From positions 37,862,194-37,926,193 of the forward strand of contig JAKSZU010000009.1 in NCBI GenBank assembly GCA_026018925.1: a DNA stretch of 64,000 nucleotides. The letters are read 5' to 3'. Numbering within the stretch: position 1 is the first letter of the stretch; the number at the start of each line of letters is the position of its first letter. The notes beneath the pieces are model-generated. The model worked only from the letters and a program-made list of their open reading frames with translations. It searched no databases and was not told the DNA's origin. The stretch comes from Tupaia tana (Eukaryota > Chordata > Mammalia > Scandentia > Tupaiidae). This document shows, one piece after another, positions 46,902-57,861 of the stretch. The translations under genes were made by a program, and so were the position numbers.

Positions 46902-47158
46902 TGGGACCAGCAGATGGTGTAATGGGTATGTCACTGGATTCCCACATAGTAGATTGTTGTTTGAGTCCTGGACCTGGTGACTTAAAACTCACCGTGAGCA
47001 GCGCGTGTGCCTGCATGTCCAAGATCCCAACAGGAGAATGGAGGAGAAGGAATTGCAGCATGGCCATCCCTCCTGGGGAGTGATTTCTCGCTTTTTGTCT
47101 CTCTGTCTCTCGGGCCAGTGCATGCGCCCAATAACAAAAATCTCTCTCTAAAAAAAGA
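46902..47158 (+). mobile_element. Type 1 SINE
   Basis: Flanked by gaaattctt; forms an inverted pair with 46620-46887. Confidence 0.92.
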
Positions 47159-47650
47159 CAGAAATTCTTTAGTTTAATAGTGTCATTTGCTGATACATAC
47201 TTTATTTTTTTATGACTTAACCTTATCTTCTATAATATTGGTTATGTTATGAAGTTACTAAGCGATTGAATAAGATAATATTTGAAGTGCCCATCATATA
47301 ATCATTGAACAAATGTTAATTTCTTCCTTGATAAAGTAGTTGTGATAAGCTTTAGTCACTGGGAAACGTTCTAAGGATATGTGTAGTTCTCCTTGATTGT
47401 CAGAAGATGTCAGTGTTAGGACACTGCAAAAAAATTGAATACGTCACCAATCCTTTGGTAAGATGTCAATATAAAACTGAGGTACTACTCTCTAAGTTAA
47501 GTCAAAACCATTATTCAGCGTTGCCAGTATTTTTACAATTAAAGCATCATCAATTTCTATGAATCATCTTTCTTTCAAAGACAGAAAGGAACTTTCTTTT
47601 ACTTAATGACCTATCGCCCAAGAATCGAAAGAGCTATTTGTACAATGTAT
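47159..47650. other. LRCH2 intron, possible MIR trace
   Basis: ttgaataagataatatttga and aagtgcccatcatataatca recall MIR, weakly. Confidence 0.4.
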
Positions 47651-47944
47651 TATTGTTATTATTATTTATTTTTTGTCATTTGCTATAGGGTGTCTCACAC
47701 TTGCCAGAGATGGAAAGAGAAGAGAGAGGGAGTGGGAAAGTGAGAGATTACCACCTAGAGGGGAATAGCCTCTATGTGGCTACACCATAATCCCTTCTCC
47801 ATTCTTGTCTTGGGATTTTAGGCATACACACACACACACACACACATACCTGGCATGTTCTCCAAGCCACTGGATCTGGGACTTGAACTGCACAGCCAGC
47901 CATGTGGGATTCAAGTACCTAACCACTACACCACTGACTGGCCT
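47651..47944 (-). mobile_element. Type 1/3 SINE
   Basis: gctatagggtgtctcacact to ccactgactggcc; (CA)n in body. Confidence 0.82.
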
Positions 47945-48293
47945 TATAGACTGTATTACTGAACTTAATCTGAATTTGTCATTTATTAAACAGTAAAATA
48001 CTGTACCCTAGAAGTTCATACTAAATTATCACTGAGCTTGCTGACCCTTTAGCTTTGTTGTGTTTTGAGCCTTACAAAGCTTTTGTGCAACCTTGTCTGA
48101 ACACATACATGACTGAGCAATGGGATTTCTTTGTATCTGTCCCATGGTAAATTATTTTTGGTGCTGTAATTCAGTATATTGGTTGAAAATGTTTGTGTAC
48201 ATGTGCATGTCTAGTTCTCCATGGTTTATTCTCAGTTGCCAAGATTAAGTCTAGGTAGTGTTTTTTTCAGGTGAGCCTCTAAAACTAAATAAG

Positions 48294-48475
48294 GGGCCAG
48301 CAAGTGGCATGGTGGTTAAGGTGCTGGATTCCCACATTGCTGACCATGGTTCGAGTCCCAGACCTGGTATCTTGAAAATCATGCCAGATATCTTGAAAAT
48401 CGCATGCATGCCCAAAATCCCAGGAGGAGAATGGAGAATAAGGGATTTTTTTTGTGGTATGGTCATCCCCCTGGA
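48294..48475 (+). mobile_element. Type 1-like SINE, left part
   Basis: ggggccagcaagtggcatgg to ggtcatccccctgg; a small tandem repeat of atcttgaaaatc inside. Confidence 0.85.
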
Positions 48476-48903
48476 AACAGTCCTCAGATTATAAGCCTGA
48501 ATGAATGGGAAATAAGGTTGGTTAAGAAAGGAAATGTTGGGAACAGCAGTTAGCGATGGCTATGTCGCTGGACTCCCATGTAGTTGACCGTGGTTCGAGT
48601 CCCAGACCCAGTGGCTTAAACTCACACCAGGAGCATGTGCGTGCGTGCCCAAGATCCTGAGAGGAGAACGGAGGAGAAGGGATTGTGGCGTGGCCATCCC
48701 CTCTGGGAGCTGATTTCTCGCTTTCTGTCTCTCTGTCTCTGTCTGTCTTCCTGGCGAGCAAACATGCCCTATAGCAAAAAACCTCTCCAAAAAAGAAATG
48801 AAATGTTGCATGATATCTCTAAAATTCTTAGAATAATACCTTGCATGTGGAAAGCATTATATGTGTTCGTTATTAGTAGTAGGACTCTTTAAACTGGTTA
48901 TAT
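48476..48903 (+). repeat. Local duplicate D, copy 1 (contains a SINE)
   Basis: About 155 bp shared with 53091-53246 (by eye about 92% alike): cagtcctcagatt, gaatgaatggg, cttgcatgtggaaagcatta and taaactggttatat. The Type 1 SINE 48539-48797 sits inside. The copy lies between the two parts of another SINE (48294-48475, 48906-48990). Confidence 0.8.
48539..48797 (+). mobile_element. Type 1 SINE inside duplicate D copy 1
   Basis: gggaacagcagttagcgatg; flanked by gaaaggaaatgttg and gaaatgaaatgttg. Confidence 0.92.
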
Positions 48904-48905
48904 GG

Positions 48906-48990
48906 TGATCTGGTGGATGATTTCTCACTTTTCCTCTCACTGTGTCTCTTCTCTCGGGCAAGCACAGATGCCCTATGCAAAATACTTAAA
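48906..48990 (+). mobile_element. Type 1-like SINE, right part
   Basis: gatgatttctcacttttcct to agatgccctatgcaaaatac; probable continuation of 48294-48475. Confidence 0.75.
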
Positions 48991-49339
48991 AAAAATGTTT
49001 CAAAATATTGAGCAAATACTATGAGCAAGGAGATAAATTGGGTGAGGTTATATAAGTAAGTAAATCATGGCAGGAGAGTTACTCCTTTTTTAAGATTCTC
49101 AGACTATTGTATAGATTACTACTCTAGTATATAAAATGTGATATCCTCATAACCAAAACAAAATAACTGCATTTCTCAAAGTAAAGATTTTCCAGAAACT
49201 ACATTAGTATACATCTTTTGCAGAGATTCATTATTATTGTAATAAGATACACAACAAAGTATGAAATCTAGCCTTTTGTTGATAAATAATGTTTAGTGTA
49301 AATTAGAAGCTGAAATTTATTGTAATAATAGCACTCTCT

Positions 49340-49560
49340 TTTTTATTTTTACTATCTAATTCACATGTAATAGTTACGGGGTACAGTGTGATTTTCCAAA
49401 ACCTGTATAAATGTTTCCATTAAAATAGCCTCTTACTAGAGGTTAACATGTACCTCCTAATGGCAAAGTCGAGTATAGCATTTGACAATGATTACCACAG
49501 TTTTCTTCTTGAAACCTTTTTCTTGATTTGTACTTTATAGTTCTTCCCTGATTGTTTTCT
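49340..49560 (-). mobile_element. L1 3'-end fragment, antisense
   Basis: ttcacatgtaatagttacgg, ggtacagtgtgatt and aggttaacatgtacctc resemble antisense L1 3' UTRs. Confidence 0.5.
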
Positions 49561-49759
49561 GTCATCTTTTTTATTTTATTGTCTAACTTGTCTTATACTT
49601 GCTCTTAGAATCTCACTTTTTTATTATTCTAAAAATCTCTCCTCTGGAGTGTTAATTACTCTAAATGTTTCTAGTAGTTTACCAAGTCTAAATTTATGTC
49701 CCACGACTTATTTTCTGTTCTCTAGACCATGTGTTTCTTTGGGTGCTCTACATGTTTTC

Positions 49760-50023
49760 GTTTGTTTGTTTGTTTGTTTGTTTTTGCTATAGGGTGCATG
49801 TGCTCATCATAAAGACAGAGAAAGACAGAGTGACAGAAAGCGAGAAATCACCCCCCAGGGAGGATGACCACGCCACAATCCCTTCTCCTCCATTCTCTTC
49901 TCGGGATCTTGGGCACGCACGCACACGCGCCCGGCGTGAGTTTAAGCCACCGGGTCCGGGTTTCGAACCGTAGTCAACTACGTGGGAGTCCAGTGACATA
50001 GCCATTACGCCAACTGCTGGTCC
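49760..50023 (-). mobile_element. Type 1 SINE
   Basis: (GTTT)n tail; flanked by tgctctacatg and tgctttacatg. Confidence 0.92.
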
Positions 50024-50039
50024 TGGATGCTTTACATGC

Positions 50040-50600
50040 ATTTCAATTCAGTGTGTTTTCCTCATGTACTCCACCACACCATGGAACTTGCTCCTCTTTT
50101 TTCTTTTTTATTTTAGTTAATGGTAGTGATATCTACCCAGTTGTCTGAGCTCTCCACCTTCGTTCCTTCCCTCTCTAATTCCCCTCACCTAATTGGTTAC
50201 CAGCTCTGTTAATCATTTTTTCTCCAATCATCTCCATTCTTATTGCGCTTGCCTTTGTTGGAGCCCTCATACTTTTTTGGCTGGGCAGTTGTAGTAACTT
50301 TTTAATCTCTCCCTCCACAGCCCTTGGAGAAATCCCTGGCTTAAATTTCCATATTGACTCCCTACTACCAATAAGCTAAAGCCTGGATCTTTCAAACATT
50401 TCACAGACCACTCCTTACCTACTTCTCTGCATTTCATTACCTGCTGTGACATACTCTCTGCACTAGCCTCACTGAACTATTCTTTGTTTTCTACATAATC
50501 TGCATGTTTATATTTCTTTGTGCTTTTCCTCTTTTCAGAATATCCATTAGCCCTTTTATCCTTGGCACATTTCTACTAATCATTCAGGATTTAGAAATGA
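50040..50600 (+). mobile_element. L2-type LINE remnant
   Basis: ctacccagttgtctgagctc, atctccattcttattgcgct, gccctcatac and gcacatttctactaatcatt follow the order of the ancient L2-type repeat. Confidence 0.55.
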
Positions 50601-50609
50601 AAGTATAGA

Positions 50610-50788
50610 AGCTGGCAGGTGGTGTGATAGCTTAGTTGCTGGACTCCCATGTGGCTGACTGCAGTTCGAGTCCTGGATCTGGCAGCTTGCTTTCTCACTC
50701 TCTGACTCATGAATGTGTGTGCCCTGTAACAACATTTAAAAATAATAATAATAAATAAAATTAAAGAAATAATTAAAAATAAATAAGT
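50610..50788 (+). mobile_element. Type 2 SINE
   Basis: Flanked by aatgaaagtatag and aatgggagtatag. Confidence 0.9.
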
Positions 50789-50799
50789 AAATGGGAGTA

Positions 50800-51240
50800 T
50801 AGCATAGTGCCTTGGCTTCTGAAATCAAACCACTTGGGTTCCAGTTCATACTTGGAAACCTACTATGTGCCATTGGCAAGTCACAACCTGGTTCAGCCTA
50901 AGTTTTTTCATTTTATCTACACATGAGTGTGCTAGTACCTTTCATCATGGAATTGTTATAACTATTAGGTTATTTTTTAAGAACTATTTTATTTATTTAA
51001 TTTTATTTGTTATTAATATTATTCTTTAATTTGACCAGAGAGAGAGAGAGACAAGGAAAACAAGAAAGCAAGTCTCCAAGTCTGGGACTCGAACCATGGT
51101 TTGCCATGTGTGAGTCTAGCACCTTAATCACCATGCCAGCTGCCAGCCTCACTATGATTTTTTTAAAATACAAAGTGCTTAAAACAGTACTTGCCACGGA
51201 GTATGCACTTAGTAAATATTAGCATATTACTCACATGCCA
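50800..51240. mobile_element. MIR SINE split by a Type 2 SINE
   Basis: tcaaaccacttgggttccag, ttggcaagtcacaacctggt, then after the SINE aaagtgcttaaaacagtact and gcacttagtaaatattagca. Confidence 0.7.
50972..51149 (-). mobile_element. Type 2 SINE inside MIR
   Basis: ttgaccagagagagagagag to atgccagctgccagcc. Confidence 0.88.
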
Positions 51241-51478
51241 CTATTTCACTGAGTAGAATGGAAACAAAAATGAATATCTTCAATGAATATCTTCCTTTGG
51301 AAGGCGAATAGTGATGACTGTCATAGGAGAGATGGGGGGAGGATGTCTTGTATTTGTAATCCCTAATACAGTTCACTCTCCAATTCATGATTGAGATCAT
51401 TTTGGCTGTCTGTTTGTCCTAGGCTTTTGAAAGAAAATGAGTGCTTAAGTAAAGGGTACTGTTAGAATCTTGAATGCT

Positions 51479-51632
51479 GGGGCCAGCAGGTGGCATGGTG
51501 GTTAAGGTGTGGTTCAAGTCCTGGACCTGGAGGCTTGCCTTCTCATTTTCCTCTCTGTCTGTCTCTCTCTGGTCAGATTTAAAAAAATAATAATAAAATT
51601 AGATAAATAATTCTTTTTTTTCTTAAAAAAAA
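51479..51632 (+). mobile_element. Type 2 SINE, head deletion
   Basis: About 30 nt missing between ggttaagg and tgtggttcaag; flanked by cttgaatg. Confidence 0.9.
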
Positions 51633-51885
51633 AACCTTGAATGTCATGCAAAGAAGTAAGGACAGCAGACTTAAAGTTAGCAGATTTTTCAACAGAATAG
51701 GTCATGGGTTGCATGTGGAAGGTTAATCTGCCATGAATTTATATTTAGGAGATATCAGAAGTATAAACTCCAGCAGTTATCATACTGTATTTCCTTGATT
51801 CTTAGAAGCAATATTGTTTTGCATATTAGCATGTCTATATTGAACATATTTCTGTGTCTCATTATGAAACTGGGAAGATAGGGAA

Positions 51886-52428
51886 CCAGCAGTTAGCGTA
51901 ATGGCTATGTCGCTGGACTCCCACGTAGTCAACCGTGGTTCACGTCCTGGATCCGGTGGCTTAAAACTCACGCCGGGCGCGTGTGCGTGCGTGCCCAAGA
52001 TCCCGAGAGGAGAATGGAGGAGAAGGGATTGCTGCATGACCATCCCCCCTGGGGGGTGATTTCTCACTTTCTGTCTCTTTTTTTTGGAGAGGTTTTTGCT
52101 ATAGGGCGCGTGCGCTCGCCAGACAGACAGAGAGAGACAGAGAGATAGAAAGCAGGAAATCACCCCCCAGGGGGGATGGCCACGCCGCAATCCCTTCTCC
52201 TCCATTCTCCTCTCGGGATCTTGGGCACGCACGCACACGCGCCCGGCGTGAGTTTAAGCCGCCGGGTCCGGGACTCGAACTGCGGTCGACTACGTGGGAG
52301 TCCAGCGACATAGCCATTACGCTAACTGCTGGTCCCTCACTTTCTGTCTCTATGTCTCTCTCTGTCTGTCTGGCGAGCGCACATGCCCTATAGCGAAAAA
52401 CCTCTCCAAAAAAAAGAAAAAGAAAAAG
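51886..52428 (+). mobile_element. Type 1 SINE carrying an inverted Type 1 SINE
   Basis: Outer SINE, parts 51886-52078 and 52337-52428. Flanked by gaaactgggaagata (51868) and gaaacagggaagata (52429). Confidence 0.94.
52079..52336 (-). mobile_element. Type 1 SINE nested in inverted orientation
   Basis: Flanked by tcactttctgtctct, sequence of the outer SINE, at 52064 and 52337. Nearly all CpGs intact. Confidence 0.94.
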
Positions 52429-52479
52429 AAACAGGGAAGATAGTACTTACCTCATAGGATTGTTATGAAGATTAAATGG

Positions 52480-52732
52480 GTTTTTATTATTATTATTATT
52501 ATTTTTGAGGTTTTTGCTATAGGGCATGTGCACTTGCCAGAAAGACAGAAAGCAAAAAATCACCCCCCAGGGGGGATGGCCACGCCGCAATCCCTTCTCC
52601 TCCATTCTTCTCTTGGGATCTTGGGCACGCACGCACATGCGCCCGGTGAGTTTAAACCACTGGGTCCAGGACTCGAACCGCGGTTGACTACATGGGAGTC
52701 CAGTGACATAGCCATTATGCCAACTGCTGGTT
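52480..52732 (-). mobile_element. Type 1 SINE
   Basis: (TTA)n tail; flanked by tgaagattaaatgg. Confidence 0.93.
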
Positions 52733-53090
52733 CCTGAAGATTAAATGGTTTAATACATGTAAAACATTTTAATTAGTGCCTGTTGTATAAGTACTAGTAC
52801 TAATTTAAGTGTTAGCTATTACCATTATTACAATGAATGTACATTCAATGTATATATTTAATGCAGCGGGTTTTTTTTTTTTTTTTTTTTTTTAAACTTG
52901 AAATCAGCAGGTTTCTTAACAATACATAACATTTTAGAATGGTGAAACTGCAGACCCGGTGTAAGATAATGAGGGTCTGGAGTAGGGTGATAGTTGTGAG
53001 AATTCAGAAGAGTTAGTCTGAGAGATATTACAAAAAGAATTGATGACATATTGGATATAATGAATTAAGAAAAAAGGAAGACTCTTAACA

Positions 53091-53246
53091 CAGTCCTCAG
53101 ATTGCAAACCTTGAATGAATGGGCAATGAGATTGGTTTAGAAAGGAAATGTTATGTGATATCTCTAAAATTCTTAGAACAATACCTTGCATGTGGAAAGC
53201 ATTATATGTGTTAGTTATTGCTAGTAGGACTATTTAAACTGGTTAT
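53091..53246 (+). repeat. Local duplicate D, copy 2 (uninterrupted)
   Basis: Partner of 48476-48903, 4.6 kb downstream and just before exon 9. The central part resembles MIR, but both copies match each other beyond it. Confidence 0.8.
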
Positions 53247-53368
53247 ATACTTAAATTTAATATCAGGCAATTTAATAAAATACCAAAATATGAATAAACT
53301 TCACACATAACTTGCTAGTAGAGAATTCATATTATTCAAGAAAAAATGATGTTTTATATGTTTTGCAG

Positions 53369-53413
53369 TATAAATCAATGAGGAAGAGTTCAAGTGGCAA
53401 TGAAAATGATGAG
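53369..53413 (+). CDS. LRCH2: LRCH2 exon 9 of 14 in window (45-nt exon)
   Basis: Fifteen codons YKSMRKSSSGNENDE, phase 0 on both sides. Acceptor tgttttgcag at 53359-53368, donor gtgaga at 53414. Together with exon 8 it gives a Lys/Arg-rich stretch followed by a Ser-rich acidic stretch. As a symmetric mini-exon about 10 kb from its upstream neighbour it is a candidate for alternative splicing (inference). Confidence 0.9.
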
Positions 53414-53659
53414 GTGAGAAAACAGGGTAATATTAATAATTATTGGAAATGTTTACATTTCGTATTTGTTGGCTCAATCTGAATAAAATGTAACTCATCT
53501 TTCAGTTTCTTTGTTATTGACTTATTGTATGGGTTAGGTTTAGGGTTTCAACAATAAAATCTTTTGAGTATTATCCTGCCATTCTTAATCATGCAATTTC
53601 CATATGTCCTTTACAACAAAGTTTCTAATGGTTCAATTTTAGAGTTTTATTTTTATTTT

Positions 53660-54294
53660 TTATTTACTTTTTAAATTTCATTTTCTTTTACACATTCAGT
53701 CACATTATTTAGTTTTCAAAGTGAATATTTCTTTTTTTTTTTTTTTTGAGAGGTTTTCGCTATAGGGCGCATGTGCTCGCCAGACAGACAGAGAGAAACA
53801 TAGAGACAGAAAGCGAGAAATCACCCCCCAGGGGGGATGGTCACGCCGCAATCCCTTCTCCTCCATTCTCCTCTCGGGATCTTGGGCACACACGCACATG
53901 CGCCCAGCGTGAGTTTTAAGCCACCGGGTCCGGGACGTGAACCGTGGTTGACTACGTGGGAGTCCAGCAACATAGCCATTACGCTAACTGCTGGTTCCCC
54001 AAAGTGAATATTTCAACATGTGAACATTTCTCCCTAGGCCAGTTGATAAAACTATAAAAAATTTTCAACAGATAATACCACATTTCTTTGTCCCATTAAT
54101 GCTTTGTTTTCATATTTTTCTTCTAAATGTCCTTCCTCAGACCCTACTCTTCCACACACACTATATCTGGTATTTACCCCCATTTACTGTGTTTCTATAT
54201 CCTTTAGTCAACAGTTTCAGTCATAGAGTACAGACACTCAGTATATATTAAGTGGGGACATACAATGTCTCTCCTTCATAGCCTGGCTTGCTTC
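53660..54294 (-). mobile_element. L1-like 3' region, antisense, split by a SINE
   Basis: Same repeat as 14590-14700, then a longer tail with tatttacccccatttactgt and tggggacatacaatgtctct, typical of antisense L1 3' UTRs. A Type 1 SINE at 53730-53999 interrupts it. Confidence 0.55.
53730..53999 (-). mobile_element. Type 1 SINE
   Basis: Flanked by aaagtgaatatttc at 53719 and 54001. Confidence 0.94.
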
Positions 54295-54516
54295 ATTTTT
54301 AAATTCATAACAGGGAGTGCATACATGCTCATTCGAGAGAAGCACCCTCCAACTGGGACTGTTCACACAACAATCCCTTTTACCCTGACCTCCAGCTCCT
54401 CACAATCTTGGGTGTTGCAGATTGACCTGGCTGGGAATCCAGCTACCAACTGCCATGTAGCTTTTAGCACTCCAACCTCACATGCCATTGACTGCACAAC
54501 AGAGGCTGGGCCCAGG
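54295..54516 (-). mobile_element. Type 3 SINE
   Basis: caccctccaactgggactgt to acaacagaggctgggccc. Confidence 0.65.
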
Positions 54517-54844
54517 TTTAGTGTTTTATCATCATTTGTCTTGGACCTATGGTCCATGAATTAAAATTTGTTACTTTTTCCCATTTTTTGTCTTCCTAAA
54601 TTAACCTGTAGTCAATTGAGATTTTTAGGACCTCTCTACACAAATTCCATGCACTGTTTTTTAAATTTAAAATGAGATTTCTATACCTTTTGCTTGACCA
54701 TAAATTTTTCTATAACACCAGTCTAAGCTATATAACAGCCTAGCATTATTGAAATCATATGTTCTCACCAGAAATATTTAAATTTTATGTATTTTCCGTT
54801 GGGGAAATTGGTCATTAATTTGATGGTGGGTACTTGGCAGGAAT

Positions 54845-55118
54845 TCTTTTTTTTTTTGGGGGGGAGAGATTTTTGCTATAGGGCACATGCACTTGCCAGA
54901 CAGACAGAGAGAGACATAGAGACAGAAAGCGAGAAATCACCCCCCAGGGGGGATGGTCACGCTGCAATCCCTTCTCCTCTATTCTCCTCTCGGGATCTTG
55001 GGCACTTACGCACATGCGCCTGGCGTGAGTTTTTTTAAGTCACCGGGTCCAGGACACGAACCACGGTCAGCTACGTGGGAATCCAGTGACATAGCCATTA
55101 CGCTAACTGCTGGTTCCC
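54845..55118 (-). mobile_element. Type 1 SINE
   Basis: Flanked by ttggcaggaattct and ttggcaggacttct. Confidence 0.93.
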
Positions 55119-55429
55119 TTGGCAGGACTTCTGAAAACCCTTTATTTTTAGGAAATAGAATCATATGAGGAAACATAATGAATAGACCCAGATGATTTAT
55201 CTTTCCTCAACCCAGATACAAATTTCTCTCCATTGCCTCTTAAGTAGTATTTACTGAGACAAGTAGAAGGCAGTTATGCCGATAGTTAGCCATCTTTTCA
55301 CTGTTAGTATCTATGATTAAGCCGGAATGACATGTTTTGGTGGGAGTGTTTGGTATATTTACCTGTATATGAACACAGTTTATTCCTGTATATCTGCCCC
55401 TAGGTTTCCATTACCCTAGCTCTGCAAGG

Positions 55430-55690
55430 ACTCAGATTGTTCCTGAAATACTGTTCTCCAGGGCATAGCCCACTGCATGGTCTCTAGAGTGGCCTCATTA
55501 GCTCTCAGGGAATAATACCTGTGTACCTGCTCTACCTCTCAGATTTATGTCTGTGGCCCAGGCTTCTCTCCCCGAGCCTCAGGCCTTTGTCATGTTTTGT
55601 CTATCTTTCTGTTGGATGTATCTCATAGAACCAGTAAAACTCTAAATAATTGAAAATTTGAGCTTTCATTTTTTTCTTCTAAACTTGCTT
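55430..55690 (+). mobile_element. L2-type LINE remnant
   Basis: gtggcctcattagctctcag, ggcccaggcttctctccccg and atgtatctcatagaacc match the same ancient repeat. Confidence 0.5.
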
Positions 55691-55715
55691 TCTCAGTAGT
55701 ATCTAGTGATTGGTG

Positions 55716-55895
55716 CAGTGGTTTTCAGTGTTGGTTGGACATTGAAATCATCTGATGAGCTTTAAAGATTACTGATGCCTGGATCTTGCCCTCAGATATT
55801 CTAGTCTAATTGACATGTCGTAATGGTATGTGGCCTGGGCAATGAGGCTTTTAAAGTTTCTCACATGAGTTTAATTTACTGCCAAGGCTGAGAAC
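55716..55895. mobile_element. hAT-Charlie-type MITE (MER5/MER58-like)
   Basis: Begins cagtggttttcagtgttggt and includes acattgaaatcatctgatga and gagctttaaagattactgat; ends ccaaggctgagaactg, an inverted match to its start. It directly abuts a mariner MITE. Confidence 0.7.
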
Positions 55896-55897
55896 TG

Positions 55898-55950
55898 TTG
55901 GGTCGTTGGAAAAGTCCTGACACACGTTTGCATAGAAAACAGAAAAATAC
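55898..55950. mobile_element. Mariner-like MITE (family M), left half
   Basis: ttgggtcgttggaaaagtcc end, then gtttgcatagaaaacagaaa. It is cut by a Type 1 SINE; the bases gaaaacagaaaaatac are duplicated on both sides of that SINE. Confidence 0.75.
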
Positions 55951-56235
55951 GGGACCAGCAGTTGGCATAATGGCTATGTTGCTGGATTCCCATGTAGTCG
56001 ACCACAGTTCAAATCCCAGACCTGTTGGCTTAAGCTTACGCTGGGTGCATGTGTGTCCACAATCCCAAGAGGAGAATGGGGGGAGACGGGATTGCAGCAT
56101 GACCATTTTCCCAGGGAGGTGCTTTCTCGCTTTCTGTCTCTCTGTCCCTCTCTCTTTCTGGCAAGTCCATGCACCCCGTAGTAAAAAAAAAAAAAAAGAA
56201 AGAAAGAAATAAAGAGAGAAAAGAAGAAAGAAAGA
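55951..56235 (+). mobile_element. Type 1 SINE inside a MITE
   Basis: Flanked by gaaaacagaaaaatac, which belongs to the MITE centre. Confidence 0.93.
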
Positions 56236-56279
56236 AAGAAAACAGAAAAATACATCATGACTTTTCCGACAACCCAATA
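56236..56279. mobile_element. Mariner-like MITE (family M), right half
   Basis: aaaatacatcatgacttttc then cgacaacccaata closes the copy begun at 55898. Confidence 0.75.
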
Positions 56280-56316
56280 CTTACTTAGTAGATTCATCAT
56301 CCACCATCAAGTTAGA

Positions 56317-56500
56317 GCAGGGGTTGGCTAACTACAGCCCAAATTCAGCCTCCTGGGTATGTTTGTAAGTAAAGTTTTATTGGAGAACAGCCATACCCAT
56401 TTAATTCTGGCTGTTTGTACATTACAGTAGCAGAACCAAGTAGTTGCCACAAGGAACATGTGGCTCACAAAGCCTGAAATATTTACGATGTGGCTTTTTT
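56317..56500 (-). mobile_element. hAT-Charlie-type MITE
   Basis: gcaggggttggctaactaca and taaagttttattggagaaca match, in antisense, the widespread mammalian element with ends caggggtcggcaaact. The far end is worn. Confidence 0.75.
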
Positions 56501-56639
56501 GTTGAACCTCAAGCTACTTGTTCAATTTGGCCATTCTCTCTGTCCCCTCATACCTATTTTTTCTTGCCTGATTCAATATCTAATGAGCCGCTAAGCTCTA
56601 CTGTTTGTTTGTTTGTTTATTTATTTATTTGAGGACTAA

Positions 56640-57325
56640 AATATTTTGCTTGCAGTCCCCATCCTCATTTCTACTGTTTGTGTCCTGACACAGGCCTTCA
56701 TGGTTTCTTGTCTAGACCAGTGCAGTAGCTTTTTTTCCTTCTCCCTTTCTCTGATTTGTTTTCCTCACTGTGGCCAGAATGACCTGTTCCAAAGAACACA
56801 AATATAAAGAGGCCATTCTCCTGCTTAGAAACCCTCAAATTCTCCCTGTAACCTAAAAGATAAATTCTAGATTCTTCTTGATCAAGCCACTGCTTGCTCC
56901 ATCAACCTCAGCTCACAACATGTCCTTTCGCTTTCCCTTCCAGCAATAGAGAACTGTTTAAAGGTTTTATGCACTCATCCTTCCATTTATTGCTTTTATT
57001 CTGGTACTCTCATCTTGAAATGTTGTTCCATTCCTTCTTTTTCTGGTAAACACTGTGGTTTACCTTTTCCAGAAACTTGTCTTTCTCTACCACTTCTACC
57101 ATCCTCTCAAGTGTTTATCTGTACCTCATAATGTGTTATGCATAGCTTCGTATTGTGCTGAAGAGTGTTGTATTACCCATATACATAAACCTGTTTTCAC
57201 TTCTCCACTGAGAGATCCTTGAATAGATGATGTCTTACTAACTTTAAATATTCCCAGCATTCAGCACAATGTCATACATATAGTAGGTAAGCTCATACTG
57301 AATGGGTGAATAAACGTTCTATGTG
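56640..57325 (+). mobile_element. L2 LINE 3' region
   Basis: In order: ccattctcctgcttagaaac, tcttgaaatgttgttccatt, cactgagagatccttgaata and cattcagcacaatgtcatac then gaatgggtgaataaacgttc. This is the L2 3' order, ending near the L2 tail. Confidence 0.7.
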
Positions 57326-57584
57326 GTATGCGTATTCAAGGTTAAAGGTCAAGATTTCTGTATTTGGTTGACAATAGAATAGTGATTCAAAAATCACGGA
57401 CCGTTTAATGTTTTATTAAATTAAATTTTTGTAATTATTTCTAAGCCACATTAGAGACACATAATTTTCCAGATGCAAGTTCTTATTTGGGGAGGTGGAG
57501 CTTTCACATGTCTTCATCTACCTGTCTGAGATTGTAACACGTCATTGCTCTTGTGTGTTGATAGTACTTTTCAAAATTCAAAGT

Positions 57585-57722
57585 ACCCATCAATTACATA
57601 GGGGTCTTACTGAAATCTAGATTCTGATTTGGTAGGTCTTGTGCAGGGCCAGAGATCCTGCATTTCTGACAAACTCCCAGAGGATGTCTATGCTGCAGGT
57701 TTGCAAACCACACCTTGAGTGG
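57585..57722. mobile_element. MER5-type hAT MITE fragment
   Basis: tagattctgatttggtaggt, ggccagagatcctgcatttc and tgacaaactcccagag follow the MER5A layout; ends truncated. Confidence 0.6.
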
Positions 57723-57861
57723 CAAGGTGCTAAGTAGTATATTACAAATTCTTCCTTTAGAGGTTGGTTGATCAAAAACAGTTTTCAGTTTTCCTTTCAT
57801 ATGTTTAAGTCATCATTTGTATTATAATTTCATATTCCACCTTTTTATTTTTATATTTTAG

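Larger units (their letters stand above)
51865..52830. mobile_element. MIR 3' part split by three SINEs
   Basis: gatagtacttacctcatagg, gttatgaagattaaatggg, and after another SINE tttaatacatgtaaaacatt. The duplicated bases tgaagattaaatgg flank the SINE at 52480-52732. Confidence 0.65.

Noticed and set aside
52099-52317. Recurrent 60-100 codon ORFs (MAMSLDSHVVDRG..., MCVRAQDPERRMEEKG... and similar) at dozens of places
   Set aside because: They are all translations of the Type 1 SINE in different frames and strands. Repetition reflects the repeat, not a protein family.
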